Assembly: GCF_002139875.1 (NCBI RefSeq)
Contig: NZ_CP018793.1
Location: 1,178,001 to 1,242,000 of the forward strand
Length of the DNA: 64,000 nucleotides
Direction of reading: 5' to 3'
Source of the DNA: Campylobacter vicugnae
GTDB lineage: Bacteria > Campylobacterota > Campylobacteria > Campylobacterales > Campylobacteraceae
Part shown: one piece after another, positions 10,424 to 19,037 of the stretch
Layout of the letters: every line of letters starts with the position of its first letter
Position numbering within the stretch: position 1 is the stretch's first letter
The notes under the pieces: model-generated
Told to the model about the DNA's origin: nothing
The model's input: only the letters and a program-made list of their open reading frames with translations
Databases searched by the model: none
Program-made: the position numbers and the translations under genes

Positions 10424-12854
10424 TATACAATGAAACAATCATCGCTGGAAGTAGTATTAAAGCTCCAAGCAGCATCATAACCATAACTAAATCAGTTAAA
10501 ACACCAAAGTATATAGTTGGCCAAAAATTACTAAGACTCATCACGCTAAAGCCTAAAAATATCGCAAATGATGTATAATACATCGCATAACCAATACTTG
10601 TATGCGAACGCTTAATAGATTCAGTAACGCTATATACTCTATTTTCATTTTTAAATCTATGGATATAATGGATAATATCATCAACACCAATCCCAAGACT
10701 AATAGCAGCTATGGTAATACTCATAATATCAAGAGGAATTCCAGCTATACCCATTATGCCAAATACAGCACAAAGCGGTACAAGATTAGCGACAATCCCA
10801 ATAATTGAGAGCTTAAGACTTCTAAATATTACAACAAAGACTAAAAATAGAGCCAATACAACAAAGATAAATGTATCAGCTTGAGAGCTAAAGAGAGCTT
10901 GAAGCATATTGTTATATAAAACCATCACACCAGCTACTTGCACCTCTACTGGTTCATTTTTAAGTAGCTTTTCAAGATCAGTTTTTAATGATTTAACAAA
11001 CTCATCACGGCGTAAATTTGGATCACTATCAATAGTACGGATACTAAATCTAACCTCATTGTTTTCTATATTTAAATATGGAGTTAAGATTAATTCTTTA
11101 TATTCATCAGGTAGATTTTTATATATTAACGAAAGAGCCAATGGATCAAGCTCACTGCCTTTATTTATGCTTTTTCCGACTTCAAGTAAGGTTGCTAAAG
11201 AACCAACATTTCCAATAAAATCACGCTGATTTAAAAATTTATCAACCTTTTTAATAATCTCAAGCCTATAGGCATTAAACCAATATTTAGCATCATTAGC
11301 TTCACTAGCAAACTCATCTTCAAAATCACCCAACTCATCATCACTAAAATTTTCTTCAATTGGATTAAATTTGATAATAACATCAAGAGGAATTGTCCCG
11401 CCTAATTCTTGATCAATTACCTTCATACCTTGATAAATTTCAGTATCTGATTTAAAATACCCAATAAAGCTATTTTCTACTCTTAGCTGAGTAATGCCAT
11501 AAATTCCAATTACAACAATAATAATGCTAATAGCATATATAATTTTTGGATTATTTATAGCAAGATTAGCACACCACTGGGTTAATTTAAAATGATTTTC
11601 AAAGCTCATTTTTGGTGCTTTTTTCTTAAGCAGCATAAGCAAACTACCAAAAATAAAAAATACAACTAAAAGCGATATAGAGATACTCACACTCATCATC
11701 GCCCCAAGCATAATAATAGGCTTAATATCGCTTAAACAAAGTGATAAAAAGCCAATCACAGTGGTAAAAATCGCAAAAAAACATGGATTAAATTTAGATC
11801 TTAAAGTTAGATAAACTAGCTGAGCATTTGTATAGTTTATATGTTTTAGATACAGCTCACGATAAGCGACAATTAAATGTATAACAACTGAAATGGTAAT
11901 AATAAGCTGAAGTGCTATATAATTAGAGCTAATAACAGTAATCTCATATCCCAAAAGCCCAAATAATCCACTAGCTAAAATTACACTTAAAAAGCAAACA
12001 ATAACAGGCAAGACAACAAATCTAATCTGCCTAAAAAATAACCATAAACAAAATCCAAGAAGCAACAAAACGCTACTTCCATAAATTGCTAAATCATTTT
12101 TAACAAAGCTTACCATATCATTAGCAATCATACTAATTCCGCCTAAAAATAGCCGCTCATCTCCTTTATGACGCTCTATAATCTCTCTAATTTTAGCTAT
12201 ATTTTCGTGTTCAGCAATACGCTGAACATCTCTATATTTTTTAAATTCAATTTCTAAATTTGCTAACTCTTCTTGCTCGCTTTTGCTTAGCTCTTTAGTG
12301 CTATTTTTTAGTGCGGCTATTTGTTCTAAAAATTTAGTATAAATCTCATCATCTTTTAAATTTACCAAAATTGATGTAGTTTTAAAATCACTACTTGTTA
12401 GAGAACTTTTATATAATGGGCTATTTAATAATTCATCTTTTGCAGCACTCATATCAATGCCAGATTTACTTAAATTTGGCACATCATCTATAAGTTCGCT
12501 AATGCTTAAATTGGGATTATTTGTTAAAAGAGGAGCCTTTAATATAGAAAATACAGAATCTACACTTTCTAAACTCTCAAGCTCTTTTGAGATTGCTTCA
12601 ATTTTATTTAAACTTTGCTTGCTTAGTAAGCTAGAATTTGGCGTATAGGCAATTACTAAAAAATTCTTACTCTCATAGCGTTTAGCAATCTCTCTCCAAA
12701 TGGCTAAATCTTTATCATTTTCTAAAAGCAAAGTCTGAGTTGATGCATCAATCTCTAATTTATACGAAAAAACTCCAATCCCAAGACAAATAGCCAAACT
12801 TATAGCTAAAACTGCCTTAGGAAAGGCAACTATGAGTTTAAATATATTTTTCAT
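10416..12854 (-). CDS. RND/MMPL-family lipid transporter linked to MlaA-MlaC
   Basis: 812-residue inner-membrane transporter with the duplicated RND plan: TM1 (about 12-30), a large periplasmic domain, a TM bundle (about 255-410), TM7 (about 435-455), a second periplasmic domain and a final TM bundle (about 660-810). The motif GIGVDDIIHYIHRF (about 730) is typical of the MMPL/HpnN-like branch. Its ATG overlaps the mlaC stop (ATGA), and it takes the place where MlaFEDB genes would be expected. A role in moving phospholipid between membranes is inferred from this neighbourhood. C. jejuni Cj1371-Cj1373 has the same set. Confidence 0.88.
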   Translation of the reverse strand: MKNIFKLIVAFPKAVLAISLAICLGIGVFSYKLEIDASTQTLLLENDKDLAIWREIAKRYESKNFLVIAYTPNSSLLSKQSLNKIEAISKELESLESVDSVFSILKAPLLTNNPNLSISELIDDVPNLSKSGIDMSAAKDELLNSPLYKSSLTSSDFKTTSILVNLKDDEIYTKFLEQIAALKNSTKELSKSEQEELANLEIEFKKYRDVQRIAEHENIAKIREIIERHKGDERLFLGGISMIANDMVSFVKNDLAIYGSSVLLLLGFCLWLFFRQIRFVVLPVIVCFLSVILASGLFGLLGYEITVISSNYIALQLIITISVVIHLIVAYRELYLKHINYTNAQLVYLTLRSKFNPCFFAIFTTVIGFLSLCLSDIKPIIMLGAMMSVSISISLLVVFFIFGSLLMLLKKKAPKMSFENHFKLTQWCANLAINNPKIIYAISIIIVVIGIYGITQLRVENSFIGYFKSDTEIYQGMKVIDQELGGTIPLDVIIKFNPIEENFSDDELGDFEDEFASEANDAKYWFNAYRLEIIKKVDKFLNQRDFIGNVGSLATLLEVGKSINKGSELDPLALSLIYKNLPDEYKELILTPYLNIENNEVRFSIRTIDSDPNLRRDEFVKSLKTDLEKLLKNEPVEVQVAGVMVLYNNMLQALFSSQADTFIFVVLALFLVFVVIFRSLKLSIIGIVANLVPLCAVFGIMGIAGIPLDIMSITIAAISLGIGVDDIIHYIHRFKNENRVYSVTESIKRSHTSIGYAMYYTSFAIFLGFSVMSLSNFWPTIYFGVLTDLVMVMMLLGALILLPAMIVSLYKR

Positions 12855-13444
12855 TTAGTAGTTGTATTGTTATCAAGTGAGACACTTTGGAGGCGTTTAG
12901 TTATCTCATTAAACCCAGCACTTTGCGATAAATCGCTAAATTGACTTCTATAACTTTGGATTATACTTACATCTAAAATATCTACATCATATATGAGATA
13001 ATCACTTCCATTAGCTGGATGAAATTTAAAAATTAAAGGGTAATTCTCGCTCTTATTTTTTATAATTGCATGGACATTGTATCTATTTTTATTAGTTAAT
13101 TCACCCTTTACAAACTCAATCTCTTGATCGCTATAATATCCAAGTTTTTGAGTAAAAGAGGTTTTTAAATTTGCTACAAAAAGCTTTATAAACTCATCCT
13201 GTTCAGCCTTATTAAGTGTTTTATATAGCTTAGATAGCGATAATCTAGCCATCAAAGAGTAATCAAAATATGCATCAAAAAGCTTAAAAAGCTCAAGTGG
13301 TTTTTGCTCTTTACTTATCTTGCTATCAGCCATTATGTTTAACGCTTTTTTAAAATCACTCTTTAGAGTCTCATCAATACTTTTAAGCTCTATACCAAAA
13401 GATATTGAGCAAATTAAAAACAATAAAATAAAAACTTTTCTCAT
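12851..13444 (-). CDS. mlaC: MlaC-like periplasmic phospholipid-binding protein
   Basis: 197-residue secreted protein with a signal peptide (about 1-17) and the MlaC/Ttg2D fold. Recognisable parts are an N-terminal helical region, LYKTLNKAEQDEFIKLFVANLKTSF and the strand region YPLIFKFHPANGSDYLIYDV ending in VSIIQSYRSQF. MlaC ferries phospholipids across the periplasm between outer-membrane MlaA and the inner membrane. It lies 3 bases after mlaA and overlaps the RND transporter gene by 4 bases. Confidence 0.88.
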   Translation of the reverse strand: MRKVFILLFLICSISFGIELKSIDETLKSDFKKALNIMADSKISKEQKPLELFKLFDAYFDYSLMARLSLSKLYKTLNKAEQDEFIKLFVANLKTSFTQKLGYYSDQEIEFVKGELTNKNRYNVHAIIKNKSENYPLIFKFHPANGSDYLIYDVDILDVSIIQSYRSQFSDLSQSAGFNEITKRLQSVSLDNNTTTK

Positions 13445-13447
13445 ACC

Positions 13448-14164
13448 TTACTCCTGAATTTGTGCATTTCTGCGTTGTTCATATCCATCTTTAATAAATG
13501 AATATAGATCAATTGCGCCACTAGTTAATTTATTATACAACTCTGGATCCATAGAGCCGTCGTTGATTATCTGCCATGATTTTGCAGCTAAATTTAGGTG
13601 AAAATATTTATTTCCATCATCGGTAAAAACTTCATTTGTATAGGTTAATGGATTTATGAAAAAATCTCCGCCCATTCCTACTAAATCTCTTAAATTTGTC
13701 TGTCCTAAAATAGGCAATACTATAGGAAAGCCACTACCAATTCCCCAATATCCTAGCGTCTGGCCAAAGTCTTCATCATGTTTTTTAAGCCCATAAACAT
13801 TAGTTGCAGCATCGCTTATACCGCCAAAACCAATAATAGTATTAGCAATAAATCTGAGTGTCTCCTCTCCAGCTGCTGCAAATTTAAACTGTAAAAGATT
13901 ATTAACTAGCCTAATTGGAAACATTAAATTATCAAAAAAATTACTTATAGCATCTTGAGCCGGGTCTGGCATTATATAATCATAGCCTTTAAATGTTGGT
14001 ATCAAGATATTTTGATATACAACATGATTAAACTCAGTCATAACCCTATTATATCCACTAAGTGGATCAAAACTACTAGTAGCATACTCATCTTCAAATG
14101 AATCAATATCATCAGCAAAACAGCTAATTAAAAATATAAAACTAGCCAAAAAAATCCTAGCCAT
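13448..14164 (-). CDS. mlaA: MlaA/VacJ phospholipid-transport lipoprotein
   Basis: 238-residue outer-membrane lipoprotein with a signal peptide and lipobox LISC (Cys about 15). The VacJ core follows: SGYNRVMTEFNHVVYQ, FFDNLMFPIRLVNNLLQFKF, RFIANTIIGFGGISDAA, DFGQTLGYWGIGSGFPIVLP and LRDLVGMGGDFFINP. MlaA forms a channel removing misplaced phospholipid from the outer leaflet of the outer membrane. It is first in the operon mlaA-mlaC-RND, with a TATAAT promoter close upstream and an inverted repeat across its start. Confidence 0.94.
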   Translation of the reverse strand: MARIFLASFIFLISCFADDIDSFEDEYATSSFDPLSGYNRVMTEFNHVVYQNILIPTFKGYDYIMPDPAQDAISNFFDNLMFPIRLVNNLLQFKFAAAGEETLRFIANTIIGFGGISDAATNVYGLKKHDEDFGQTLGYWGIGSGFPIVLPILGQTNLRDLVGMGGDFFINPLTYTNEVFTDDGNKYFHLNLAAKSWQIINDGSMDPELYNKLTSGAIDLYSFIKDGYEQRRNAQIQE

Positions 14165-14199
14165 AATATTACCTCATAAATTTAAAAAGGTAATATTAT
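14163..14199. repeat. 11-bp perfect inverted repeat spanning mla promoter and mlaA start codon
   Basis: Arms ATAATATTACC (14163-14173) and GGTAATATTAT (14189-14199) are exact complements separated by 15 bases. One arm covers most of the -10 box and the other covers the mlaA start codon and ribosome-binding region. This arrangement would suit an operator; it could also arise by chance in AT-rich DNA. Confidence 0.5.
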
Positions 14200-14200
14200 A
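14195..14200 (-). promoter_or_regulatory. -10 element for the mla operon
   Basis: TATAAT preceded by TGA on the minus strand, about 31 bases upstream of the mlaA start codon. No clear -35 box is seen, as is usual in Campylobacter. Confidence 0.6.
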
Positions 14201-14301
14201 TCAGCTCAAACTTAAGTTAGTATGAATTACAAAATTTACTATATTTAGTATATTTTATTTTTATTTTTTCAAATATAAACCCAATTTTAATAATAAAATA
14301 T

Positions 14302-14307
14302 TATAAT
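14302..14307 (+). promoter_or_regulatory. -10 element for modE
   Basis: TATAAT 35 bases upstream of the modE ATG, followed by an AGAGG ribosome-binding site. It lies in a very AT-rich intergenic region shared with the divergent mla operon. Confidence 0.55.
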
Positions 14308-14341
14308 ACGCCAAAGAAAAATAAATTTAAAAGAGGTTTTT

Positions 14342-15130
14342 ATGAAAGCTAGGATAAATCTTGAGCTATTTTTAGATGATGAAGTAGCCCTTTTGCCAAA
14401 ACATATCAAACTTCTAAAAGCCCTAGATGAGACTAAGAGCATCACTAGAGCCGCAGCTGCAGTAGATATATCATATAAAAATGCCTGGGACTGCCTAGAT
14501 CTAATCAACTCTAAAGCCAAAGAGCCATTAATTGCTAGAGTAAATGGCAAGAGAAAAAATAGTGGTAGTGAGCTTAGTGCATATGCAAAAGATATTATAG
14601 ATATGTATGAGGCGATTTTAAAAATTCAAAATAATTTATTAGATGAAATCTGTAGCAATCCAGATATTCACGCCATAAATAATTTAAAAAGGAACAATAT
14701 GAAGCTAAGCGCTAAAAATCAACTTCAAGCTACAATCACAGATATAAATATCGGTGCAGTAAATGCGCAAATCACAGCTAAATTAAGTGATGGAACATTG
14801 CTAAAATCCATAATCACAATAGATAGCCAAAAAGAGTTAAACTTAGAAGTTGGAAAAGAGGTTTTATTTATCTTTAAAGCTTCAAGTGTAATTTTAGCTA
14901 AAAGCGATGATAATGAGCTTAAAATTTCTGCATCAAATAAACTAAAAGGCAAAGTAGCTAAAGCTACAATAGGCGCAGTAAATGCACAAATTACCATAGA
15001 TATAGGAGATAATAAACTAATCTATGCAACTCTAACAAATGAATCAGCTCAAGATATGAGAATTAATGTCGGTGATGAAGTTGAGCTATTTATCAAAGCT
15101 AGTCAAATTATCATAGCGACACAGGCTTAG
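14342..15130 (+). CDS. modE: ModE molybdate/tungstate-responsive transcription regulator
   Basis: 262-residue regulator. The N-terminal winged helix (about 15-85, LLKALDETKSITRAAAAVDI then SYKNAWDCLD) is the ModE/LysR-type DNA-binding domain. Two TOBE/Mop domains follow (about 118-185 and 192-260), each opening with a KLSAKNQL- or KISASNKL-like strand and containing IGAVNAQI. Molybdate binding to the paired TOBE domains is known to switch DNA binding, usually repressing modABC. It lies just before modA, separated by a terminator and a new promoter. Confidence 0.95.
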   Translation: MKARINLELFLDDEVALLPKHIKLLKALDETKSITRAAAAVDISYKNAWDCLDLINSKAKEPLIARVNGKRKNSGSELSAYAKDIIDMYEAILKIQNNLLDEICSNPDIHAINNLKRNNMKLSAKNQLQATITDINIGAVNAQITAKLSDGTLLKSIITIDSQKELNLEVGKEVLFIFKASSVILAKSDDNELKISASNKLKGKVAKATIGAVNAQITIDIGDNKLIYATLTNESAQDMRINVGDEVELFIKASQIIIATQA

Positions 15131-15132
15131 TT

Positions 15133-15180
15133 TATTACTTGCTTGGTATTAGCCAAGCAAGAGTAATTACTAACTTTTTA
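15133..15180 (+). terminator. Intrinsic terminator after modE
   Basis: Stem CTTGCTTGG (15138-15146) pairs exactly with 15153-15161 across a six-base loop, with further pairing outside a two-base bulge and a T-run at 15175-15179. It separates modE from modACB. Confidence 0.85.
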
Positions 15181-15205
15181 AAATATAAATATATAATTTA
15201 TATTT
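15181..15205. promoter_or_regulatory. Putative ModE operator
   Basis: Perfect 10-bp inverted repeat, AAATATAAAT then five bases then ATTTATATTT, 70 bases upstream of modA and between the modE terminator and the modA promoter. Position and symmetry suit a dimeric ModE. It does not match the GC-containing E. coli consensus, so this is inference. Confidence 0.45.
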
Positions 15206-15235
15206 ATAAATATCCATTTATTTACTATTTTTTCA

Positions 15236-15241
15236 TATAAT
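15236..15241 (+). promoter_or_regulatory. -10 element for modACB
   Basis: TATAAT 34 bases upstream of the modA ATG, preceded by a T-rich stretch as in Campylobacter sigma-70 promoters. A second TATAAT at 15256-15261 is too close to the start codon to be the main one. Confidence 0.5.
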
Positions 15242-15274
15242 TACAAGTATAAATTTATAATATTAAGGATAAAT

Positions 15275-16006
15275 ATGAGATCAATTTTTCTACTTTTAGC
15301 TTTTGCGGTTTGCTCTTTTGCTTCAACACTCAATGTAGCCGCAGCGGCAAATGCAGCCTATGTCTTAGAAGAGATAAAAAGCGAATTTATCAAACTTCAC
15401 CCAGATGCTAAAATCAACATCACACTAGGCTCAAGCGGTAAATTAGTAGCCCAAATCAAAAATGGTGCCCCTTTTGATCTATTTTTAAGCGCAAATATAG
15501 ATTTTGCTGATGTATTATATAAAGATGGTTTTGCCCTTAATAAACCTGTTATTTATACTAGCGGAAGCGTGGCTATTTTGAGCGTTAGAGGCTATGAACC
15601 AAGCCTAAACTCATTAAAAAACAAAGATATAAAAACAATAATAATAGCCAACCCAAAAACCGCCCCATACGGCGCCGCCACGATAGAAGCATTTAAAAAT
15701 GCCGGAATTTATGATGAGATTAAAGATAAAATCATTGAAGCAAATAGCATAGGCGATGCTCTAAATCAAACTATAAAAGCTGGTGATATCGGTTTTGTCG
15801 CAGCTAGTGCTTTAAAGGCTGAACAGATGCTACAATATACAAATTATGCTATTTTAGATGGCTCACTTCATACTAGTATAGACCAAGCAATGGTAATCTT
15901 AAATCATGGTAAAGAAAATAAATTAGCTAAAGATTTTTATGATTACTTGCTTAGCAAACCGGCTCAAGATATATTTGTTAAATTTGGATATAAAGCGATT
16001 AATTAG
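15275..16006 (+). CDS. modA: Molybdate ABC transporter substrate-binding protein
   Basis: 243-residue periplasmic oxyanion-binding protein with a signal peptide (1-16, cleaved after FAS). It shows the ModA features NVAAAANAAYVLEEI, LGSSGKLVAQIKNGAPFDLFLSA and, in the middle, NPKTAPYGAATIEAFKNAG. It binds molybdate, and perhaps tungstate, for ModBC. It is followed 8 bases later by modC. The upstream palindrome suggests ModE control. Confidence 0.95.
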   Translation: MRSIFLLLAFAVCSFASTLNVAAAANAAYVLEEIKSEFIKLHPDAKINITLGSSGKLVAQIKNGAPFDLFLSANIDFADVLYKDGFALNKPVIYTSGSVAILSVRGYEPSLNSLKNKDIKTIIIANPKTAPYGAATIEAFKNAGIYDEIKDKIIEANSIGDALNQTIKAGDIGFVAASALKAEQMLQYTNYAILDGSLHTSIDQAMVILNHGKENKLAKDFYDYLLSKPAQDIFVKFGYKAIN

Positions 16007-16014
16007 GCGAATTT

Positions 16015-16842
16015 ATGATCCATTTCCACTGCCAAAAGTCCTTTGACGGATTTAAGCTTGATCTTGAATTTAAAATAAATAATGGCGAATTTGTAGCCTT
16101 ATATGGTAAAAGTGGTAGTGGAAAAAGCACGATTTTAAGACTCTTAGCTGGTTTTGATAAACCAAATAGCGGAGTAATTAGCAATGATGAGCAAATTTAT
16201 TATAATAAAAATATATTTTTACCACCTCAAAAAAGAAATATTGGATATCTATTTCAAGATTATGCCCTATTCCCTAATATGACTGTAATGCAAAATCTGT
16301 TATTTGCTAGCAATGATCTTAAATTTGCTACTGAACTTTTGGAGTTTATAGAGCTTTTAGAGTTTAAAAATGCCCTACCTAGCACTCTCTCAGGTGGCCA
16401 AAAGCAACGCATAGCATTAGCTAGAGCGCTTATGAGACGTCCTAAAATACTGCTTTTAGATGAGCCGTTATCTGCTTTAGATATGAGCTTACGCACTAAA
16501 TTGCAAGAGTATTTAATCCAAATTCACAAAAAATACTCCATGAGCATAATCTTAGTCAGCCATGATAAGCACGAAATTTATAGACTTGCAAGCCGCATTT
16601 ATGAGATTAATAATGGTAAAATAGTTCGATCTGGCTCACCAAAAGAGCTATTTTTAAGCTCTAATTTAGATGATAATATCAATCTATTAGCCACAATTTT
16701 AGACATCAATGATAATACAATCACTTGCGAACACGCAAATCAAATTTATCAAATAAATCAAACTACTCAAAATAGAAATTTAAAAGTAGGCGATACTATT
16801 ACTCTAAGCGCTAAAATATCAAATTTAAAGATTAGCAAATGA
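16015..16842 (+). CDS. modC: Molybdate ABC transporter ATPase
   Basis: 275-residue ATPase with Walker A GKSGSGKST (about 36), Q-loop LFQDYALFPNMTV, signature LSGGQKQRIALARAL, Walker B ILLLDEPLSALD and H-switch LVSHDK. A short C-terminal TOBE-like part (about 215-275) fits the oxyanion branch. The gene order A-C-B rather than A-B-C is notable but common in Campylobacterota. It overlaps modB by 4 bases. Confidence 0.94.
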   Translation: MIHFHCQKSFDGFKLDLEFKINNGEFVALYGKSGSGKSTILRLLAGFDKPNSGVISNDEQIYYNKNIFLPPQKRNIGYLFQDYALFPNMTVMQNLLFASNDLKFATELLEFIELLEFKNALPSTLSGGQKQRIALARALMRRPKILLLDEPLSALDMSLRTKLQEYLIQIHKKYSMSIILVSHDKHEIYRLASRIYEINNGKIVRSGSPKELFLSSNLDDNINLLATILDINDNTITCEHANQIYQINQTTQNRNLKVGDTITLSAKISNLKISK

Positions 16843-17504
16843 TTGACTGGACTCCATTTTTACTATCGTTTAAACTAGCTTTTATATCAACAATTATACT
16901 ATTTTTTATCTGTTTGCCTCTTGCTTATATAATAGCTAGGTCTGAGTTTAAATTAAAGCCAATTATTGAGAGCATTATATCACTTCCTCTTGTATTGCCT
17001 CCATCGGTGCTTGGATTTTATATATTGATATTTTTATCTCCATACTCATTTTTGGGCGAGTTTATGCAAAAGCATTTTGATATTAGACTTGTTTTTAACT
17101 TTACTGGCCTTGTTATTGCTAGTTGTATCTACTCTTTACCATTTATGTTTGCTCCTATTTTATCTGGATTTAAATCTTTGCCAAACTCTTTAATTGAAGC
17201 TAGTTATAGTCTTGGCAAAGGCAAAATTACTACACTATTTAAAGTAGCAATGCCAAATATTAAACCATCTTTATTAAGTGCAATTATCATTAGTTTTGCT
17301 CATACTTTGGGTGAATTTGGAGTAATTTTGATGATTGGCGGAAGTATTGAAGGAGAGACTAAAGTTGCTAGTATTGCTATATATGACGCAGTTGAGATTT
17401 TAGATTATAAATTAGCTCATATATATTCAGGAGTTATGCTTGCAATTAGCTTTACAGTGTTATTTTTAGTATATTTTATCAACCAAAAAATAGAAAAAAA
17501 ATAG
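16839..17504 (+). CDS. modB: Molybdate ABC transporter permease
   Basis: 221-residue inner-membrane permease with about five to six TM segments. The coupling (EAA) loop reads EASYSLGKGKITTLFKVAMP, followed by SAIIISFAHTLGEFGVILMIGG, a hallmark of ModB. It is translationally coupled to modC by ATGA and is the last gene of the operon. A new TATAAT begins right at its stop codon. Confidence 0.94.
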   Translation: MIDWTPFLLSFKLAFISTIILFFICLPLAYIIARSEFKLKPIIESIISLPLVLPPSVLGFYILIFLSPYSFLGEFMQKHFDIRLVFNFTGLVIASCIYSLPFMFAPILSGFKSLPNSLIEASYSLGKGKITTLFKVAMPNIKPSLLSAIIISFAHTLGEFGVILMIGGSIEGETKVASIAIYDAVEILDYKLAHIYSGVMLAISFTVLFLVYFINQKIEKK

Positions 17505-17510
17505 TATAAT
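17505..17510 (+). promoter_or_regulatory. -10 element for the lipoprotein gene
   Basis: TATAAT directly after the modB stop, 26 bases upstream of the next ATG, which has an AAAGGA ribosome-binding site. Confidence 0.55.
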
Positions 17511-17535
17511 ACCTGGTTTATTTTAAAGGATTTTA

Positions 17536-18078
17536 ATGAAAAATATAATTATTTCTTTGCTTATTGCTTTAACATTTATAGGTTGTGGTAAATCTATACA
17601 AACTAGCTATCTATCTACATCAGATCCGGTATTTATCACTGAAAATATAAAAGGCAAAAGCTTTAGCATAGCCTCACAAAATTTCACACCAAATTTTGAG
17701 CAAAATTTAAGCAAAGCATTAGAGAAAAACGGCTATAAAAAAGCTATAAAAAATCCAGATATCGCTATCAAAATAGCTCTAAATTATATACGCAAAAATA
17801 GTGATATTAGAAATAATAACTTTATGGAATTTGGGTTTGGTAGTGGTGGATTTAGAAGAATCGGCTTTGGTAGCGGATTTGGTGGCGGCTATGAAAGTGA
17901 GTATTTTTATGATGCTCAAGCCTCTTTATATATCGCTATTAATAACGGCAAAGATTATCAAACAAATTTAAACCTACAAAGTCAAAAATCTAGCTTTGAT
18001 TATGGCCTAAACCAAACTAAAGATAATTTTGAATCTAAAATAATAGATAAGATTATAGAAATTTTAAATGGCTTTTAA
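17536..18078 (+). CDS. Hypothetical lipoprotein with glycine-rich segment
   Basis: 180-residue lipoprotein: signal peptide with lipobox FIGC (Cys 17), an N-terminal domain with alternating short strands and helices (ISKS-type SFSIASQNF, ALEKNGYKKAIKNPDIAIKI), a Gly/Phe-rich loop (about 95-120) and a strand-rich end with a C-terminal helix. The layout is reminiscent of DUF4136-like outer-membrane lipoproteins, but I do not recognise the family with confidence. It is a single-gene transcript with its own promoter and a strong terminator. Confidence 0.7.
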   Translation: MKNIIISLLIALTFIGCGKSIQTSYLSTSDPVFITENIKGKSFSIASQNFTPNFEQNLSKALEKNGYKKAIKNPDIAIKIALNYIRKNSDIRNNNFMEFGFGSGGFRRIGFGSGFGGGYESEYFYDAQASLYIAINNGKDYQTNLNLQSQKSSFDYGLNQTKDNFESKIIDKIIEILNGF

Positions 18079-18117
18079 TATAATCTAGGAGTTAAAAGCT
18101 CTTAGATTATATTAAAA
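18073..18117. terminator. Bidirectional intrinsic terminator
   Basis: A 19-bp stem with one G-T pair and a 7-base loop (centre 18095), flanked by T's on the left arm and A's on the right arm. It lies between the convergent lipoprotein and TSUP genes and includes their stop-codon regions. Confidence 0.85.
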
Positions 18118-18906
18118 CACAATATTTTTTATCATTAAAATAAACATAATTATATAAAGCCCCAAAGCTAATTTTTTTTGAATTTGCTTATTTGCTCTAT
18201 GGCCAACTTTAACACCAAAATATACCCCAATTATCGAGCCAATACCTATCATTAAACCGGTTTTATAATCTACTAAATCAGCATTTGCCAAACTAATAAG
18301 CCCAGCAAATGAGCTAAATACTACAAAAAATAACCCAATTGATACTGCCTTTTTAATATCCATTTTTAAAAATCCAACAAATATCGGAGTTAAAAATAAA
18401 GCCCCACCAAGACCAACAGATATAGCTATGGCACCGACAAATACCCCTACACCAAACATTATAGGCTTTGAGATCTCTTTTGGATTTGTATTTTGTACAT
18501 CGGCTTTAAAAAATTTAATTATCGCAACCAAAAGCATAAAAAGCACAACTAGTTTAAGCACTATACTAGGAGTATTAGCAACAATTAACCCGCTAAAACT
18601 CGCTCCAACAAGCCCACCAATTCCAACTATAATCCCATCATTTAGCACTAATTTTTTATTTTTATAATTCACATAACTACCAAATAACGCTCCCATAAAC
18701 ATCTGAAGCACACTAATACCAATTGCACTTTTAATATCAAAACCTAAATTTAGTAGTATTGGAACCAATATCGTACCACCACCAATACCAAAAAATCCAC
18801 TAACAAACCCAATTCCCATACCAATTAAGACAAAGATAATAAACGCTGTAATTATCGCCATCATAGGCATATTATCAAACATTATTAAACCAAATTCGCC
18901 AACCAT
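18112..18906 (-). CDS. TauE/SafE (TSUP) family anion exporter
   Basis: 264-residue membrane protein with about eight TM segments and two related halves. The N-half motif GFVSGFFGIGGGTILVPILL and the C-half AISVGLGGALFLTPIFVG are the signature GGG repeats of TSUP (sulfite/organosulfonate exporter) proteins. The start at 18906 has AAGG seven bases upstream. It is unrelated in sequence to the DsbD_2-like protein near the left end. Substrate unknown; sulfite or a sulfur compound is the family expectation. Confidence 0.88.
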   Translation of the reverse strand: MVGEFGLIMFDNMPMMAIITAFIIFVLIGMGIGFVSGFFGIGGGTILVPILLNLGFDIKSAIGISVLQMFMGALFGSYVNYKNKKLVLNDGIIVGIGGLVGASFSGLIVANTPSIVLKLVVLFMLLVAIIKFFKADVQNTNPKEISKPIMFGVGVFVGAIAISVGLGGALFLTPIFVGFLKMDIKKAVSIGLFFVVFSSFAGLISLANADLVDYKTGLMIGIGSIIGVYFGVKVGHRANKQIQKKLALGLYIIMFILMIKNIVF

Positions 18907-19001
18907 TTTTATACCTTAAATTTAATACCAAATTATAATAATCTTAATATAAAACTAGCTTTAAAAGATTAAATTTTAAGATTGATAAAGAAAATTTTTT
19001 G

Positions 19002-19007
19002 TATAAT
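19002..19007 (+). promoter_or_regulatory. Extended -10 promoter of the trp operon
   Basis: TGTATAAT after a T-run, 30 bases upstream of the trpE ATG at 19038. This leaves a predicted leader of only about 25 bases: no room for a leader peptide, attenuator or T-box. Confidence 0.7.
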
Positions 19008-19037
19008 ATTTTTTTAAAAAAACTTTTTGGAGATAAA

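Noticed and set aside
18999-19037. TTG start giving a 13-residue longer TrpE
   Set aside because: It would place the TATAAT promoter inside the coding region, and the ATG at 19038 has a good ribosome site.
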